Source: Myrica gale
Lineage: Eukaryota > Streptophyta > Magnoliopsida > Fagales > Myricaceae
Direction: 5' to 3'
Assembly: GCA_963930655.1 (NCBI GenBank)
Contig: OZ005607.1
Coordinates: 17,868,374-17,932,373 of the forward strand
DNA: 64,000 nucleotides
Shown here in pieces: positions 42,544 through 54,170 of the stretch (its first letter is position 1; the number at the start of each line of letters is the position of its first letter). A model generated the notes under the pieces. It ran no database searches. It worked only from the letters and a program-made list of their open reading frames with translations, and was not told the origin of the DNA. Position numbers and translations under genes: made by a program.

Positions 42544-44703
42544 TTAAAGGCTTCTTCTATGCAATCTACGCCAAGACACAGCAAATGCCACATAGATTCG
42601 ATCTTTTACATTGTCCAGGAATCGAAAATATGCAAATCTCCAGTTGCTGTTGAAAGCAATAGGACCACAGATTCCCCAAAATCCAGTAATTAAGCCAAGC
42701 ACCACACTGATATGATGCCATGGGAATGAAATTCCATTTTTTTCATGCAGAACGTCCTTGTCTCTGTCTTTGCTAATAATATCAGCACACTCATTTGGAA
42801 GTGGAGGGCCACAGAGTGCAAGATTGCCCTCATATGCAGAAGCGTCGAAGCTCTGGAGCTGAGTGCCTAATGGTATTGCTCCCTGCAGTTTATTGTTTGC
42901 AACGCTGAACTTTTTCAAGAAATGCAAATTAGCTAGTGAAGCTGGTATTTCACCATACAACCGATTTCTAGAGAGGTCCAAAACCTCGAAGTTTGTGAGC
43001 TCAGATAGTTGGTCGGAAATGTTGCCTGAGAAGTTGTTATGGCTAATATTAAGTTCACGAAGCTGCTTCAAACGACCGATCTCAAAGGGGATGTTGCCAT
43101 TTAGTCTATTGTTTCCAACCCCTAGTGATACTCCCAAGCTTGAAAGGGCATTGAACTCGAAGGTGTCGCCAGGTCCACTGGTGTAAATTGTTAACTCCAA
43201 AGGAGTATTGTCTACTAGAGGTTGGGGTGACTGTAATGCTGGCAATGCCCAAAGTTCCTTTGGGAATTCACCCGAAAAGAGGTTATGAGACAAGACTAAA
43301 TGGAAGAGCTTTGGAAAAGTTGACAACCAACCAGGAATTGAACCGCTGATACAATTATCAGAAAGATCTAGGACTTCTAGCTTCTTAAGCTTAGATAGCC
43401 ATAGAGGCAATTGACCAGTAAGTTTGCCAGAACCAAGACTCAAGCGACGGAGATATTCAAATCCATCCGAGACAACTATACTGTCATCAGCTGGCATTGC
43501 CTCGTGGAGGAAATTTTGTGTCATCAGGACTATGCTGAGAGTCTTGCAACGCATTAGAATGTTGATTGCACCTGTGATGTTAGTTAACCTGTTGTATGCA
43601 AGTGAAAGAAAGGATAGAGATTCCAATTGAGCCATCTCAGGTTGGATTTCCCCTTCTATTCGATTTCCGGCAAATCGAATTGCTCTTAGGGACTTGCATG
43701 AGTATAGGCTTGCTGGCAACTTACCAGTGAAGTTATTTCTCGCCATGTCAAGTACAGTAAGCTGAGACAGATTTGAAAAATTAAGGTTGGAGATATCTCC
43801 TTCGAAGAAATTGAGGCGTAGATCCAATTTTACAAGATTTGTGCAATTCATCAAAGATGGAGGCAGAGCACCTGTTAAGGAGTTCCTATGCAGGAGTTGC
43901 TGCTTCAATTTGGAGAGCTTGCCCATATTGACAGGTAGCTTGCCGTTGAAGTTATTGCCATATAATTCAACCTTGGTGAGATTTGTAAGGTTCACAATTT
44001 CATCACTGATGGGTCCAAAAAGATTAGTGGAAGGTAAGGATATTTCCTCTAAACTTGCAAGACTATAGATATCATGTGGAAGTGGTCCCGAGAAAGAGTT
44101 AAAACCTGCCCCAAAAACCTCGAGTTTGGAACATGCCCCAAGTCCACTAGGAATTCGGCCACTGTAGTGGTCAGAAGAGAAATCAAGTAGCCTTAGAAAA
44201 GGGTAACTAATGCAGAGTGAGGATGGAATAAGGCCCGTGAAACCATTGTGGCTAAGATTGAGCTTAGTTAACCTCCCTACACTATATGAGCCATTAGATG
44301 AATATAGTGATGATATATCTCCCGCCAGAAAATTGTTGCTCAAATCAAGTACCCTGAGTTGATTTAAGGACGAAAAGAGACTAGTTGGGAGAAAACCTGA
44401 AAGCGAGTTGTGGGAGAGATTGAGATGAGAAAGACGTGTGAGATTTCCAAGAAAGGGAGATATACTCCCTCGTAAGCCTTTAGAGGATAAGAAAATATGG
44501 GTGACCTGACCTTTATGATCGCAAGAAATACCTTCCCAATGGCAACAATCAATGGAAGAAGACCAATTTAAAGGACGAGATGAGGTATTGAATGATAAGG
44601 CCAAGAGAGAATCGCGATCCATTTGATTGCATGCATGATTGACATACAAAATGCAAAAGATTAAAAGGGAGATCAGGAGATCACGAGGCTTAAAGTCTGG
44701 CAT
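42544..44703 (-). CDS. LRR receptor-like protein, copy B (719 aa)
   Basis: This intact single-exon receptor-like protein is of the same type as copy A and probably close to RLP2/RLP3, with PSY1R/PSKR-like LRRs. It starts MPDFKPRDLLISLLIFCILY, a signal peptide. The LRR N-cap has SSIDCCHWEGISCDHKG (about 48-65). About 20 LRRs follow (for example LRVLDLSNNFLAGDISSLYS), with a break in the LRR series around residues 490-520, then NLALCGPPLPNEC, a transmembrane helix (about 665-684) and a short basic tail with no kinase. The length fits the family. A TATA-like CTATAAAAG lies about 41 bp before the ATG. It would act at the plasma membrane as a ligand-binding subunit; the ligand is unknown. Copy A, 18 kb away on the same strand, is its shorter paralogue. 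Confidence 0.92.
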   Translation of the reverse strand: MPDFKPRDLLISLLIFCILYVNHACNQMDRDSLLALSFNTSSRPLNWSSSIDCCHWEGISCDHKGQVTHIFLSSKGLRGSISPFLGNLTRLSHLNLSHNSLSGFLPTSLFSSLNQLRVLDLSNNFLAGDISSLYSSNGSYSVGRLTKLNLSHNGFTGLIPSSLCISYPFLRLLDFSSDHYSGRIPSGLGACSKLEVFGAGFNSFSGPLPHDIYSLASLEEISLPSTNLFGPISDEIVNLTNLTKVELYGNNFNGKLPVNMGKLSKLKQQLLHRNSLTGALPPSLMNCTNLVKLDLRLNFFEGDISNLNFSNLSQLTVLDMARNNFTGKLPASLYSCKSLRAIRFAGNRIEGEIQPEMAQLESLSFLSLAYNRLTNITGAINILMRCKTLSIVLMTQNFLHEAMPADDSIVVSDGFEYLRRLSLGSGKLTGQLPLWLSKLKKLEVLDLSDNCISGSIPGWLSTFPKLFHLVLSHNLFSGEFPKELWALPALQSPQPLVDNTPLELTIYTSGPGDTFEFNALSSLGVSLGVGNNRLNGNIPFEIGRLKQLRELNISHNNFSGNISDQLSELTNFEVLDLSRNRLYGEIPASLANLHFLKKFSVANNKLQGAIPLGTQLQSFDASAYEGNLALCGPPLPNECADIISKDRDKDVLHEKNGISFPWHHISVVLGLITGFWGICGPIAFNSNWRFAYFRFLDNVKDRIYVAFAVSWRRLHRRSL

Positions 44704-44743
44704 GATTCTTGCTTGATATCTCTACCTGAAGAAGATTTAGTTA

Positions 44744-44752
44744 CTTTTATAG
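44744..44752 (-). promoter_or_regulatory. TATA box of RLP copy B
   Basis: CTATAAAAG on the minus strand lies about 41 bp before the start codon at 44703, mirroring the arrangement in copy A. Confidence 0.5.
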
Positions 44753-44754
44753 TA

Positions 44755-45510
44755 GTCACTTTTGCAACCTAATTACAATTTAGCATAATCTTTTTTCTTC
44801 TCCTGTAGTTTGCCTTTAATTTATTTCTTATATATGTATGCAGAAATGGAATTGAGATTATTAACGCCACTTTTTCCCCGTCTATCACGCCAAAGCCAGC
44901 AATCGCCATGCCTATAGTCTTTCCCACATTATCCTCTTGTGAATCCTCTACCCCACATCCTATCTCGATTGTTCGGATTATTTTTGAGTACTAATCTTGT
45001 GTCTTTCACGAAAGTTATCAGTATACCGTAACTCTTGTCGCCCATACGTGAGCCAGCATATGTAAGACCAAAAAGCCAGATAGGTGATATTTTATCTTCT
45101 GGAGGAAGTTGGGCCTGGGAGGGGGAGGCCAGGAAGTAGAGACGAAGCTACCAAATCCAGATGGGCGATATTTTATCTTGATTGTTTATCATTCTTTTGG
45201 AATCTTTGAACGTAGTTGGGGCATAACTAATCGTTAGGTGCTCCTAATTGTTTAGTATTCTCCAAATTCTTTTCGTCTCTACGACCCATCGGTGCCAACA
45301 AAGAAATTTCTTGTTAACCTTTCATCTTTAGTTATGGTTACGTACCAAATCCGATGAAGCATGACACATGCAACGTTCTTCACTCTCGCTCTGTTTTCTT
45401 AATTTTGGGAGTCAAATTAATAATTAAAAAACCTGCCAGAAAATCAAACTAAATAAATTAAAATGTTCCGTTGAATTCAAAATCATTGAATAATTTGCTA
45501 TTCTCTAATA
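44755..45510. other. Upstream region of RLP copy B
   Basis: No gene is seen. It shares short blocks with the region upstream of copy A (45318-45362) and with relics at 36935 and 38325. A lone hAT-like terminus (TAGAGACGAAGCTACC, about 45138) matches the left end of the 32478 element. Confidence 0.45.
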
Positions 45511-45514
45511 TTAA

Positions 45515-45725
45515 AGGACATGGTGGCCAATCCCTTTTATTTATTTATATTAATTCTAACGAGAAGATTATAAGAAAATCGGGTCGTTGCTTTTTTAGGA
45601 TTTATGTTAAGTTCGTAGCAATATCATCCAATTTGTTCAACCGCGACTTTAAAGGACATGGTGGCCCATCTTTTTTTTTCTAAAGATAAGATTATCGGGT
45701 TGTTGTTTAGGATATATGTTAGGGT
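45515..45725. repeat. Imperfect ~135-bp direct duplication
   Basis: AAAGGACATGGTGGCC occurs near 45516 and 45650. Each is followed, after some divergence, by AAGATTAT.A, CGGGT.GTTG and GGAT.TATGTTA. Confidence 0.65.
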
Positions 45726-46275
45726 TAATATCGTTTTCGTCCCTAGATTTTGATCACATTTAAAAATCTGTCCATGGATTTTCGCGTTTATCACATATAG
45801 TCCTTGAAATTTATGATTTTGTCAAAATGGTTTTTTTGTCCAGTTCCGTTAGCGAATTTCTTAGTCAACTAACAACTCTTTACGTCATGATCAACCAAAA
45901 AATGACACGTGTAACAAATTTTATTTAAAAATACCACGTCAATTTTATTGCGCCACATCAGTGAAATAAACAAATTACAAAACAAAAAGATGAATTGTAG
46001 CATATTCTCTCGTGTCTCTATCATTCCCCTACAAGAATTCATCACCTCACCCAACATAAAAAGACTTTTAAGTTTTAATCCAATAATCGAGCATATGGGT
46101 TCGTTTGTTCAATATTTGTATTAATTAATATAGTGATCATTATATAAATATTTGTTTTAACGCGTATGTGGTTGTAAAGACTAGTAGTGATCTTTCCTAA
46201 TGTTTTCTTCTCCATCTTCCTTTCCCTTTCCCCTAAATTAAATAAGAAAAAAAAAATATTGTTTTCATCTTCTTC

Positions 46276-46990
46276 TTACATACAGAAGGGGTTCCATAGC
46301 TTCTGCGGTGGGGAAAGGTGACAGAGAATTATAAGGAAACTTTCATAAGGTGGGTGCAAATTAATAATGTATACTATTAATTCTCTAGCTTCTGTGGTGG
46401 GGAAATAAACAAAGTCTAATAAATTCATCGGTGCCAACTCTAGTAATAAAAGTAGTAAAAAACAACTCAAAATCCATCAGATGTTGGTAAGGACTCTCAG
46501 AATCCATCCCGTAGAACTGAGGTGTCACTGACATCATCACATGCTTAATCATAAAATTAGGTGCATCATTAGGTAAAACAATGCATGATGGTATAGTGGT
46601 TCGTGTGGGCAAAAAATCTTTAAGAGTGTGTGGTGTAGGTGCATCCATAGCTTCTTTAAAATTCTCTTCCGCAAAAGGAGTGTATAAATCAAATTTAGTA
46701 TCTTCACATGTAAAAAAGACAGAAGAACTATCTAACTTTGTGCTGCGAATATCACTACTAGTACTGTGTGTAATTTTGCATAATCTATTTGAAATGTCTC
46801 TGACCTAAGCCATTAGACATCAGTCCAAATAGCAGAGGTTCATCAATACAATAGAAAACAAATAAAGGTGCAATAGAGATAAGATAACTCAAAGGTAAAA
46901 GAATTTTTTTAAAGATTATGAGAAAAATTAAAGTAAAGGAAAATCAGAAGTTTGAAACTAAGTCTAACAATCCCTAGCAACGGCACCAAA
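46276..46990 (-). mobile_element. Ty3/gypsy 5' region (primer-binding site and gag start), Athila-like
   Basis: At plus 46988-46971 the minus strand reads TGGTGCCGTTGCTAGGGA, a primer-binding site of the type used by Athila/Tat elements. Downstream (46648-46385) is MIKHVMMSVTPQFYGMDSES PYQHLMDFE, a gag N-terminal motif of the same group. The LTR should lie to the right of 46990, but its outer boundary was not found. It is a fossil with several breaks. Confidence 0.7.
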
Positions 46991-48160
46991 AACTTAACTC
47001 ACTCTAAAATGAGTAGCGCAAAGGCTATCTCAATTATAAGCGTTATGTCGTGTAAAAATTAGCCCAAAAGGACAGATCCATCTCCTCAAGGAAAATAGAT
47101 TAATTTCAAACTTGCATAAAAACAACGAGAAAATAAAAGTGTTTATTGGACACAGTTCATATTCATTATTTTTAATTTTAGGGAGTTCTGAACGAAATTA
47201 AAGCGACACAAAATGTAAACTAAGAATGGAACATGCATTAAAGTAAAAGATGGAAAGTAAATGATGGAAAATAAACGACAGAGAATAAATAACAATAATT
47301 AAAGGACGAAAATTAAATGACAATAATTAAATTACAAGGAATAAAAAAGAGAACACAAGATTCTTGGATTAAATAGTATCTACTTATTACAAGAACATAA
47401 TGGAGAGCAATGACAAAATAAAAAGGAGAGAAAAAACTAGGGTGTTGGACAAGAAAATAATGGAGGAAAGATAAAAGAGAGAGAGGTGCAGCTGAAAATT
47501 AAATAGAGAATGAGAGAAAGTCTAGAGTTTGTTCGGTTAAGAGGTGAGAGAAAAGAGAGAAGACAAGGTGCGGTGAATAGTGAGAAAGAAGGGAAAAGAG
47601 AGAAAAAAAATAGGGAGAAAAAAGTGTTGTTAGAAAAATAAAAGAGAGATAGAAAGAGTGTGATTTGTAAAAAGAAAAACGCACAATCAAACCCAAATAA
47701 AAAATTTTAGACCCGAAACAATACCGAATGAACCTTGAGGAGGTGAATAGGTTCTTTAAAAAATCTGTACAACTCTTTATAAAGAAGTTGTGAGACCATA
47801 AATAATATTCACACCACAATTGTAATCTTATCTAGATGTAAACAAATCTAATAAAAAATACAATACCTCAACAGGTTATATATACTCTAAATAATCTCAA
47901 TCAACTATATGAATATGAAGCATAGATCAATATACTTAATCCTTTGAACACAACTGTGACAGAGTATTTTTCCAGTAGTTAACAGTCAAACTATGACAAA
48001 TGACAAAACTAATAATGTTTTATATAGTCCACAACCTACTTTGTCTAAATACCAATCATATTAGATATAGTAAATCTAATCTATATCTTACTTACCTTCG
48101 CACTTCTTTCTTGCTAACCAAGAAAGATCACAATACAATAATATACTCAAAACAAAGGCA
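46991..48160. other. AT-rich sequence, probably the LTR of the adjacent gypsy element
   Basis: A/G-rich runs (47400-47680) and no coding signal. It likely contains the 5' LTR of the element to the left. Confidence 0.35.
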
Positions 48161-48161
48161 C

Positions 48162-50260
48162 ACTACAAGAAAAGACTTTAGTTGAAAAAATTTTGGGAGT
48201 CAAACAAAAATTTGTCACCTGAAGATGACCTTCACTATAAAACCTACATTTTGTTACCCGAAATGATCAAGTAAGGCCATTTTCGTCTGGACAAGCCTAA
48301 AAATCGTTTGGATGCTTATGTTGGTGACATTATACGAATCATTGCAAATATGTGAGGATTTGTATCATCACAAATGTTTGAATACCTTCCGGATAGTATA
48401 AAACGTCTAAATTGGCTATAGGTAACGATTATAATTATCACCAATTAGTGATGCATTCATAATCGTCATGCATCCTTCAAAATTGTCCGAACTCCACCAA
48501 TTCTATCCATACGCCTAAACGGATATTCATATAGTTCACACATGTTTAACGTCCGGATGTGCGCAAGACATCCGCAAGTAGATGACCATTTTTTTAGCGA
48601 ATCGTGTGGTACCATGTTGCACAATTTAGACACGTACATTCATAATGCTGACCAATTGATTGGGCCACATGTAAACTTTACAGGTAAAAATGCCATAAAA
48701 ATGTAGGGACGATGTAGATGGATCTTAAAAACAAATAGAGTTGTGAAATCCAAGTTTTTTTTCTCTTAACTTTTGTCTCAAACTTCACCAATTTTTCCTA
48801 ATTTTACTTCTTATTCCGAGATCCACATTCATACATACAGGTAATACCTTATTCGTGCCTTTAAATTTAATTTTCATGTATTTTGGTAGTTGTTGGGTGG
48901 GGAGAGCACAACCATGGCTGTGTCAATTCAGTGTTCTTCCTAGTTTTGTCCTGACAGCTAGTATTCCGTGTGCATGGGAGAATATTAAAATTTTGTCAGA
49001 ATTTATTTTTGCAATGCTTGTTTTTCTTTAAAACGTCGTGGTTTGATCTTCGTTCGGATGTTAAGAGAACCTAAACGTCGCTGTTTGATTATCGTGTGGG
49101 TGGATTATAATCACGTTTGGATGGTTTTTATTAGCTTGGTCATGGATCAATCTGGGAAGTGTACCACTAAGGGGGGCCAGATAGAGCAATCAACTTGGAG
49201 CGACTCTATGATAGTGGAGCTGAATAAGACTATCCGGATGATGGAGTCGATGCAGATGTTGTGCATGGATATCAATTTTCTCTTTACGGCTTTGGAGAAT
49301 AACTATGCTGTGATAGAGACCCTTTTGAGGGAGTAGGTGATTGTTATGTAGAAGAATCTGACTTCCTTGACAAGACACGTGTCCGGCTTGTGCTAGTCTT
49401 TCAGTACCGCTCTAATACAACTGCGGATAGTTATCAAACGGGTGAACAATATGGAGGAGTGGTTGGAACATGTGTGTGATGCCATCGGGGGAGCACTCGA
49501 TGATCCAAGCTCGTCCTCGTGATTTTAACTAGTTTTTTCACTATTTACTTATGCTTTATTCAGTCTCTGGCTTGTAGTTGTCTTTAATGATTATGTCTTT
49601 CGTTTGAGATTTGTATTTTGGATATTTTATATTAGTTATGCTTTTTCATTGGTATAAGCAGAAGATTAGTACAAAATTATGCATGACTATAAGAGTTACG
49701 TAGCCAAAATGTGGCATGGGTGAATTGAATTAATTAAACGAATTAAATTGGGTGGTCTAATTAACTAATGAATTAAATTTGGTTAAATTTTCAGGACAAA
49801 CGTTTGGAAGATAGTATGCACATCCAAACGAGTGTCTTCAAATGACATCGTTGTAGCATATTGAAACGGGGGTATTTTCGACTGACTAAATGCTAGTCCT
49901 ATTGTTCTTAAACAACGTCCGAACATGATGAAGGACGTTCAGACTCTCTGATAAATGGCCACATGGCTGACACGAGTTTAATGATGAAGACGGTTGCAAA
50001 CAGTTGTATGCTATCAGAACGGCTAAAACACGTCTAGATGTACTATGATATTTTTTCAGCAAAATGTGGACTTCCACGTTGCACATGTCTCAGGAGAATA
50101 TGATACGACCACTGGCTTCCTACCGGACGTATTAAATTTTTACAACCATTACAAACGATTCGACGTTTGGCATTTTATACGAACGAATTTGATTGGACCA
50201 CGTCACCTTAAGTGCTTCCAAACGTCCTGAATCACCGTCCGGATGCTGTCAAAGAATTCT
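48162..50260. mobile_element. CACTA element, left end and subterminal repeats
   Basis: CACTACAAGAAAAGACTTTAG at 48162 is a CACTA left end. It is followed by clustered GTCCGGA/CGTCCGAAC-type motifs at 48280-48570 and again at 49800-50240. Between them is a weak plus-strand frame (49043-49336) with MDQSGKCTTKGGQIEQSTWS that I do not recognise. No right terminus was found, so the 3' boundary is approximate. The subterminal motif matches that of the element at 53204, so the two are related. Confidence 0.6.
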
Positions 50261-50264
50261 TAAT

Positions 50265-50990
50265 ATGCGAACATACTTCACATTTTTCATTTTTATGCAA
50301 ACTCCCTCATTCGATCGGCCTCCTCCCTCACACGTATTTGCTTTCCAAGTTTTTACACAAACTCTCTCATTCGAGGACTTCTTCATGTCTTGGTACAATT
50401 GATTAAGATTTAATACGATTTTTACTGTAAAAATATAATTTTTTGAGTTTTACGTAAAAAATTTCAATCTCATTTTTCATCCACTACATTGTATTTATCA
50501 TTAATTATTTTGTAGATATTGATTATGTTAAGTGTTAGGATTGTTTTGGATATATTTTTGCATTGTTTGATTGTGTATTTTGAGTTGTGTAGGAAGTGGA
50601 GGTTGCCCCGTGCTCGTATTAACCTCTAACTCTCTTTATAGTAATAAAAATATAAAATTAGCGAGATTACAACATCTAATTATCTTGATGTTAAAAGGAC
50701 TAAGGAGCCCTTGAAAAGGCGAAAGCGAATTTTTTTATTAAATTGGTGAAATTAAATTTTATAGTGATAACGCGTTTAAAAATTTGAACATTGGAAAATA
50801 GATAAGAGAAAATACATAGAAATACAACTTTTTATCACGGTAAACTATAAGTACCCTTTATAAGGATTAAACAAAAGTGATTGTAATACAAAAGGGTGAG
50901 CATTCCAAAAGCTCATTATGGCTTGTCTACCGAGATATTAACAAAACATAAACAACTAAACCAGACTCCAAAAGTATAACCTTCTAAAAC
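50265..50990. other. No gene recognised
   Basis: AT-rich sequence without identifiable features. Confidence 0.35.
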
Positions 50991-50999
50991 AACTACTAA

Positions 51000-51265
51000 A
51001 TACTAATCCTAGGGGTAATCGTCAGTGCCAATGAGATCGATTACGTCATTAGCCAACGTTGTCATTACCGGCTCTACTGGTACATCAAGGATCCAAGGAG
51101 GAAGAGGTGCAGTTGCGGGTGCATCCTTGGGCAATCAGTAGTGGAAGTGCTCAACTAGCACTTCATAGGTAACCAACACACTAACACAAATATTCACTAG
51201 GAGGACATGCGAGTCAAAATCATATGTCTGGTAGTTCCCAAACACCCTCATCTTCCGCTATTATA
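51000..51265. repeat. Dispersed repeat, copy 2
   Basis: A direct-orientation match to 13985-14245, with blocks GAGATCGATTACGTC, GGATCCAAGGAGGAAGAGG and GTGCTCAACTAGCACTTC. It is probably part of an LTR-type element. Confidence 0.55.
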
Positions 51266-51269
51266 TTAA

Positions 51270-52690
51270 AATCCACATACCAAGACGAATTCTAGACAAA
51301 ACACTCGATTGTTTCCTACCTAGAGGAGGCCACTCCCTGAGTGGTTGCACATCCCCTCAAGGGTGATTGGTACCGTCACAAGAACATTCTTTTCCAAAAT
51401 CCAGATCCATCTCACACTCAACAATACTCTTTCCTCAGCATTGCCTATCCCAGCACATGACCAATGATGCATACGCGATAATGAAATGTAACATCAAATT
51501 CTCATAATATTCTAATGCATCACATTCAATTCAAATAAAAAAGATACATAACATGCTGAAGCTAATCATAACTCATTAGATTTAGAGTTTTTACAAAAAA
51601 AACTTTTGAAACTTTAGAGTTTTTACAAAAAAATATTGTTTTGGATCTAAATCTCTTTTCCTTAACTTTTAAGTCTTAAAAGTTATTTTCTCTTTTTGGG
51701 CCTTTTTTTAAATCTAAATAGGCTTCTATGTATTTCTAATTATTTATATTTTGTTCCCAACTTAGGATCTCTTTTCAGAGCCAAAAGAACATATTGCTCA
51801 ACTGAGTTAGGACACGTTGGTGAAAATGTCATAGAGACACGGTATTATCCTGACAACTGAAAAGACTTGACCCACTCTCGCCTTGCATATTGCTTAGCTT
51901 GCCATTTCTTATGTTAAGATTTACCCATCTTGCTCCGTTTGTTTCGACGTAAAGTTATTTATAATGTAAAATAGTTTCAAATGAATTTTATTTCTGTAAA
52001 GTAATTTAATTTTTAATGTTTAGTTGCTACCTCAAAATTAACAAATTTTCAATATGATTAATATACTTGATTAACACCATTATGTAATTTCATATGATTA
52101 GTAAACTTGATTCGTAATATGATCAGTTTGTGATGAATTAAAAATAACATATGTAACAACTAAATAATATATTTATCACAAAATCATCATAAAATAACTT
52201 TTGAAAAATTTAAAAGATTTTTTAAGAAATAAAGTACATAAAATTATACAAAAAATAGTGTGTATTGGAATGATTTTGTTTTGAAAGGGGAAAGTATTCG
52301 AAAGAGTAAGAGATGCCTTCGACAGAGAGAAAAAGTTAAGTTTACGGGACATGTCATTTCAGTTGAGGAGGCTGGACGAAACAAGATTACGGTTTGTTTT
52401 AAGGGGAAGTTGCTTTGCGGAAAAAAAGATCATGTTGACAGAATCTCAATTAGAATGATGTTAGTCCAATGTTGTTTCTTGAACAATCCTTTTTTATTTT
52501 GATGATAATAAACTATATGAATTCGCTTTTAATGTTTTTTAGAACTCAGTATTGTCAATCCTCATTTAGTAAAAATTATTTCCAAAAGCATTGAAAACCC
52601 CTCTCTCTAAAAGACCCCTATTCTCTAAAATCGTTGCCTTTTTTCGGCCGATGAGTCAAAATCCCAAAAAGAATAGTGTTTCAAGTTAAA
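51270..52690. other. No gene recognised
   Basis: AT-rich. A frame at 52260-52502 has no known motif. CTCCGTTTGTTTCGACG near 51934 resembles the end of a common plant MITE, but a partner end was not confirmed. Confidence 0.35.
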
Positions 52691-52694
52691 ATAT

Positions 52695-53065
52695 AGGCAT
52701 AATTATACAAACAATCATTGTGGTATAATATTTTGACAAAAAGATTTATGTGGTAAACGTTTGTACAAATTCGTTCCTATGGTCAATGTTTACTAACAAA
52801 ATGGTCCCTCTGTTCCAGTTTCGTCCTCTTCCTTAACGTCCAATACAGAGTTGAATTAAATGTCCAGCAAACAAGTCATATGTTATTAATCCAAATGTCA
52901 GTATCGGATGTTAAGGGAGATAAGGAACTTGAACGGATTGACCATTTTGTTACTATACACCGATCACTTATCCTAATCACATCATCACTAATATTTTTAG
53001 TTTTTACCACAAAGATCTTTTTATCAAATCTTTATACCAACGTGACTAATTGTATATTTAAGCCT
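52695..53065. mobile_element. Palindromic MITE
   Basis: The left arm starts AGGCATAATTATACAAAC and the right arm, read in reverse, AGGCTTAAATATACAATTAG. The two continue to match for about 65 bp (TTGTGGTA, GACAAAAAGAT). Flanks are TAAAATAT on the left and AAAATCT on the right, a possible target duplication. It is non-coding, and its terminus resembles the half element at 2385-2517. Confidence 0.7.
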
Positions 53066-53889
53066 AAAATCTATTCTTTGCAAAAAAGAAAAACTGTTTG
53101 ATCACGTTGCCAATACATGCAAACCTAAAGTCTCGTAATGTGAAATCTAGAAACTAACATAATATAAATGAACAAAAACAATACGGACAACAAAAACAAA
53201 AGACACTACAAGAAAAAACACTTTGGGTGACAAAACTGGTTTGTCACCTAAAGCTTGTCATGCAAAGTTTTAGGTGATGATTTTTGTGTTTTATCGCTCA
53301 AACCCGTTCGGACGGTTTACAACACCGTTCGAACGGTTTTGTCTCATAGCGACGAAATTGAAAATCGTCATGCCCAGTACAGTCCATCCGTTCACATGAG
53401 TTGTGCGAACGTACTCACTACACGTTCGAACCGCTCATGCAAACGGTTGGTCCAAGGTGATGAAATGAATTTCGTCATGTACAATCTGTGCGCACTATTA
53501 TATAAAATGGTCCGAACAAGATTACATAGCGTCCGGACGCTGTCGTAAAGACGTCTGCACCGTTGTTTCATTTATGACGAAATATCTATTTGTCATCCTC
53601 AGAACTCGTTCGGACAGAGTAATTAAACGCGAAGAGTTCGGACGGGTAGTTACGCTTGCGCATGTTATCGAGGCCAAATAACCGTTCGGGCCACCTTTGT
53701 TACCGTTCGAACGATTTGCTTCGTATTTAAATTAATTTAATTAAAAATTTAAAAGTAATAAAAAGATATTTGATGCTCATAATATAATAAAATGTCTACA
53801 AATATGCAATTGTTAGAAAACAAAGTAAATAAAATACATAATCGATAACTTGACAAGGTAGTAAAAATACAATATAAATCTACACAATT

Positions 53890-54170
53890 TTTCGTTTGGG
53901 TGTCGAACGAGATTGCAGCTATTTGATCTGCTCCATCATTTGCTCACGCATATGCTTCATCGTTAGTTGCATCCTCCGTTCTTATTGTTCCACTGGGTCC
54001 TTTGCTGCTCCTGCATCATCTTTTGGTGCTTTTCGTCTTTTTTGCGTTGCAGCTCCGCCATCATCTGCAACAGCTCTTCGTCTTTCTTTCATTGCTGCTC
54101 ATCCATCATCTGCAGAATTTCACATGACAACCTTATTAGTATCTGTCTTTTTATAAAGCAACGGACTAAT
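53890..54170 (-). pseudogene. CACTA tnpA-like coiled-coil scrap
   Basis: The minus strand encodes repeated E/Q/K/M-rich heptads, LQMMAELQRKKDEKHQKMMQ, like the C-terminus of tnpA-type proteins and like the scrap at 13600-13850. Stops interrupt it, and no complete gene is present. Confidence 0.5.

Noticed and set aside
45138-45153. Second copy of the 3.4-kb hAT element
   Set aside because: Only a lone terminus-like sequence is present with no partner end or duplication.
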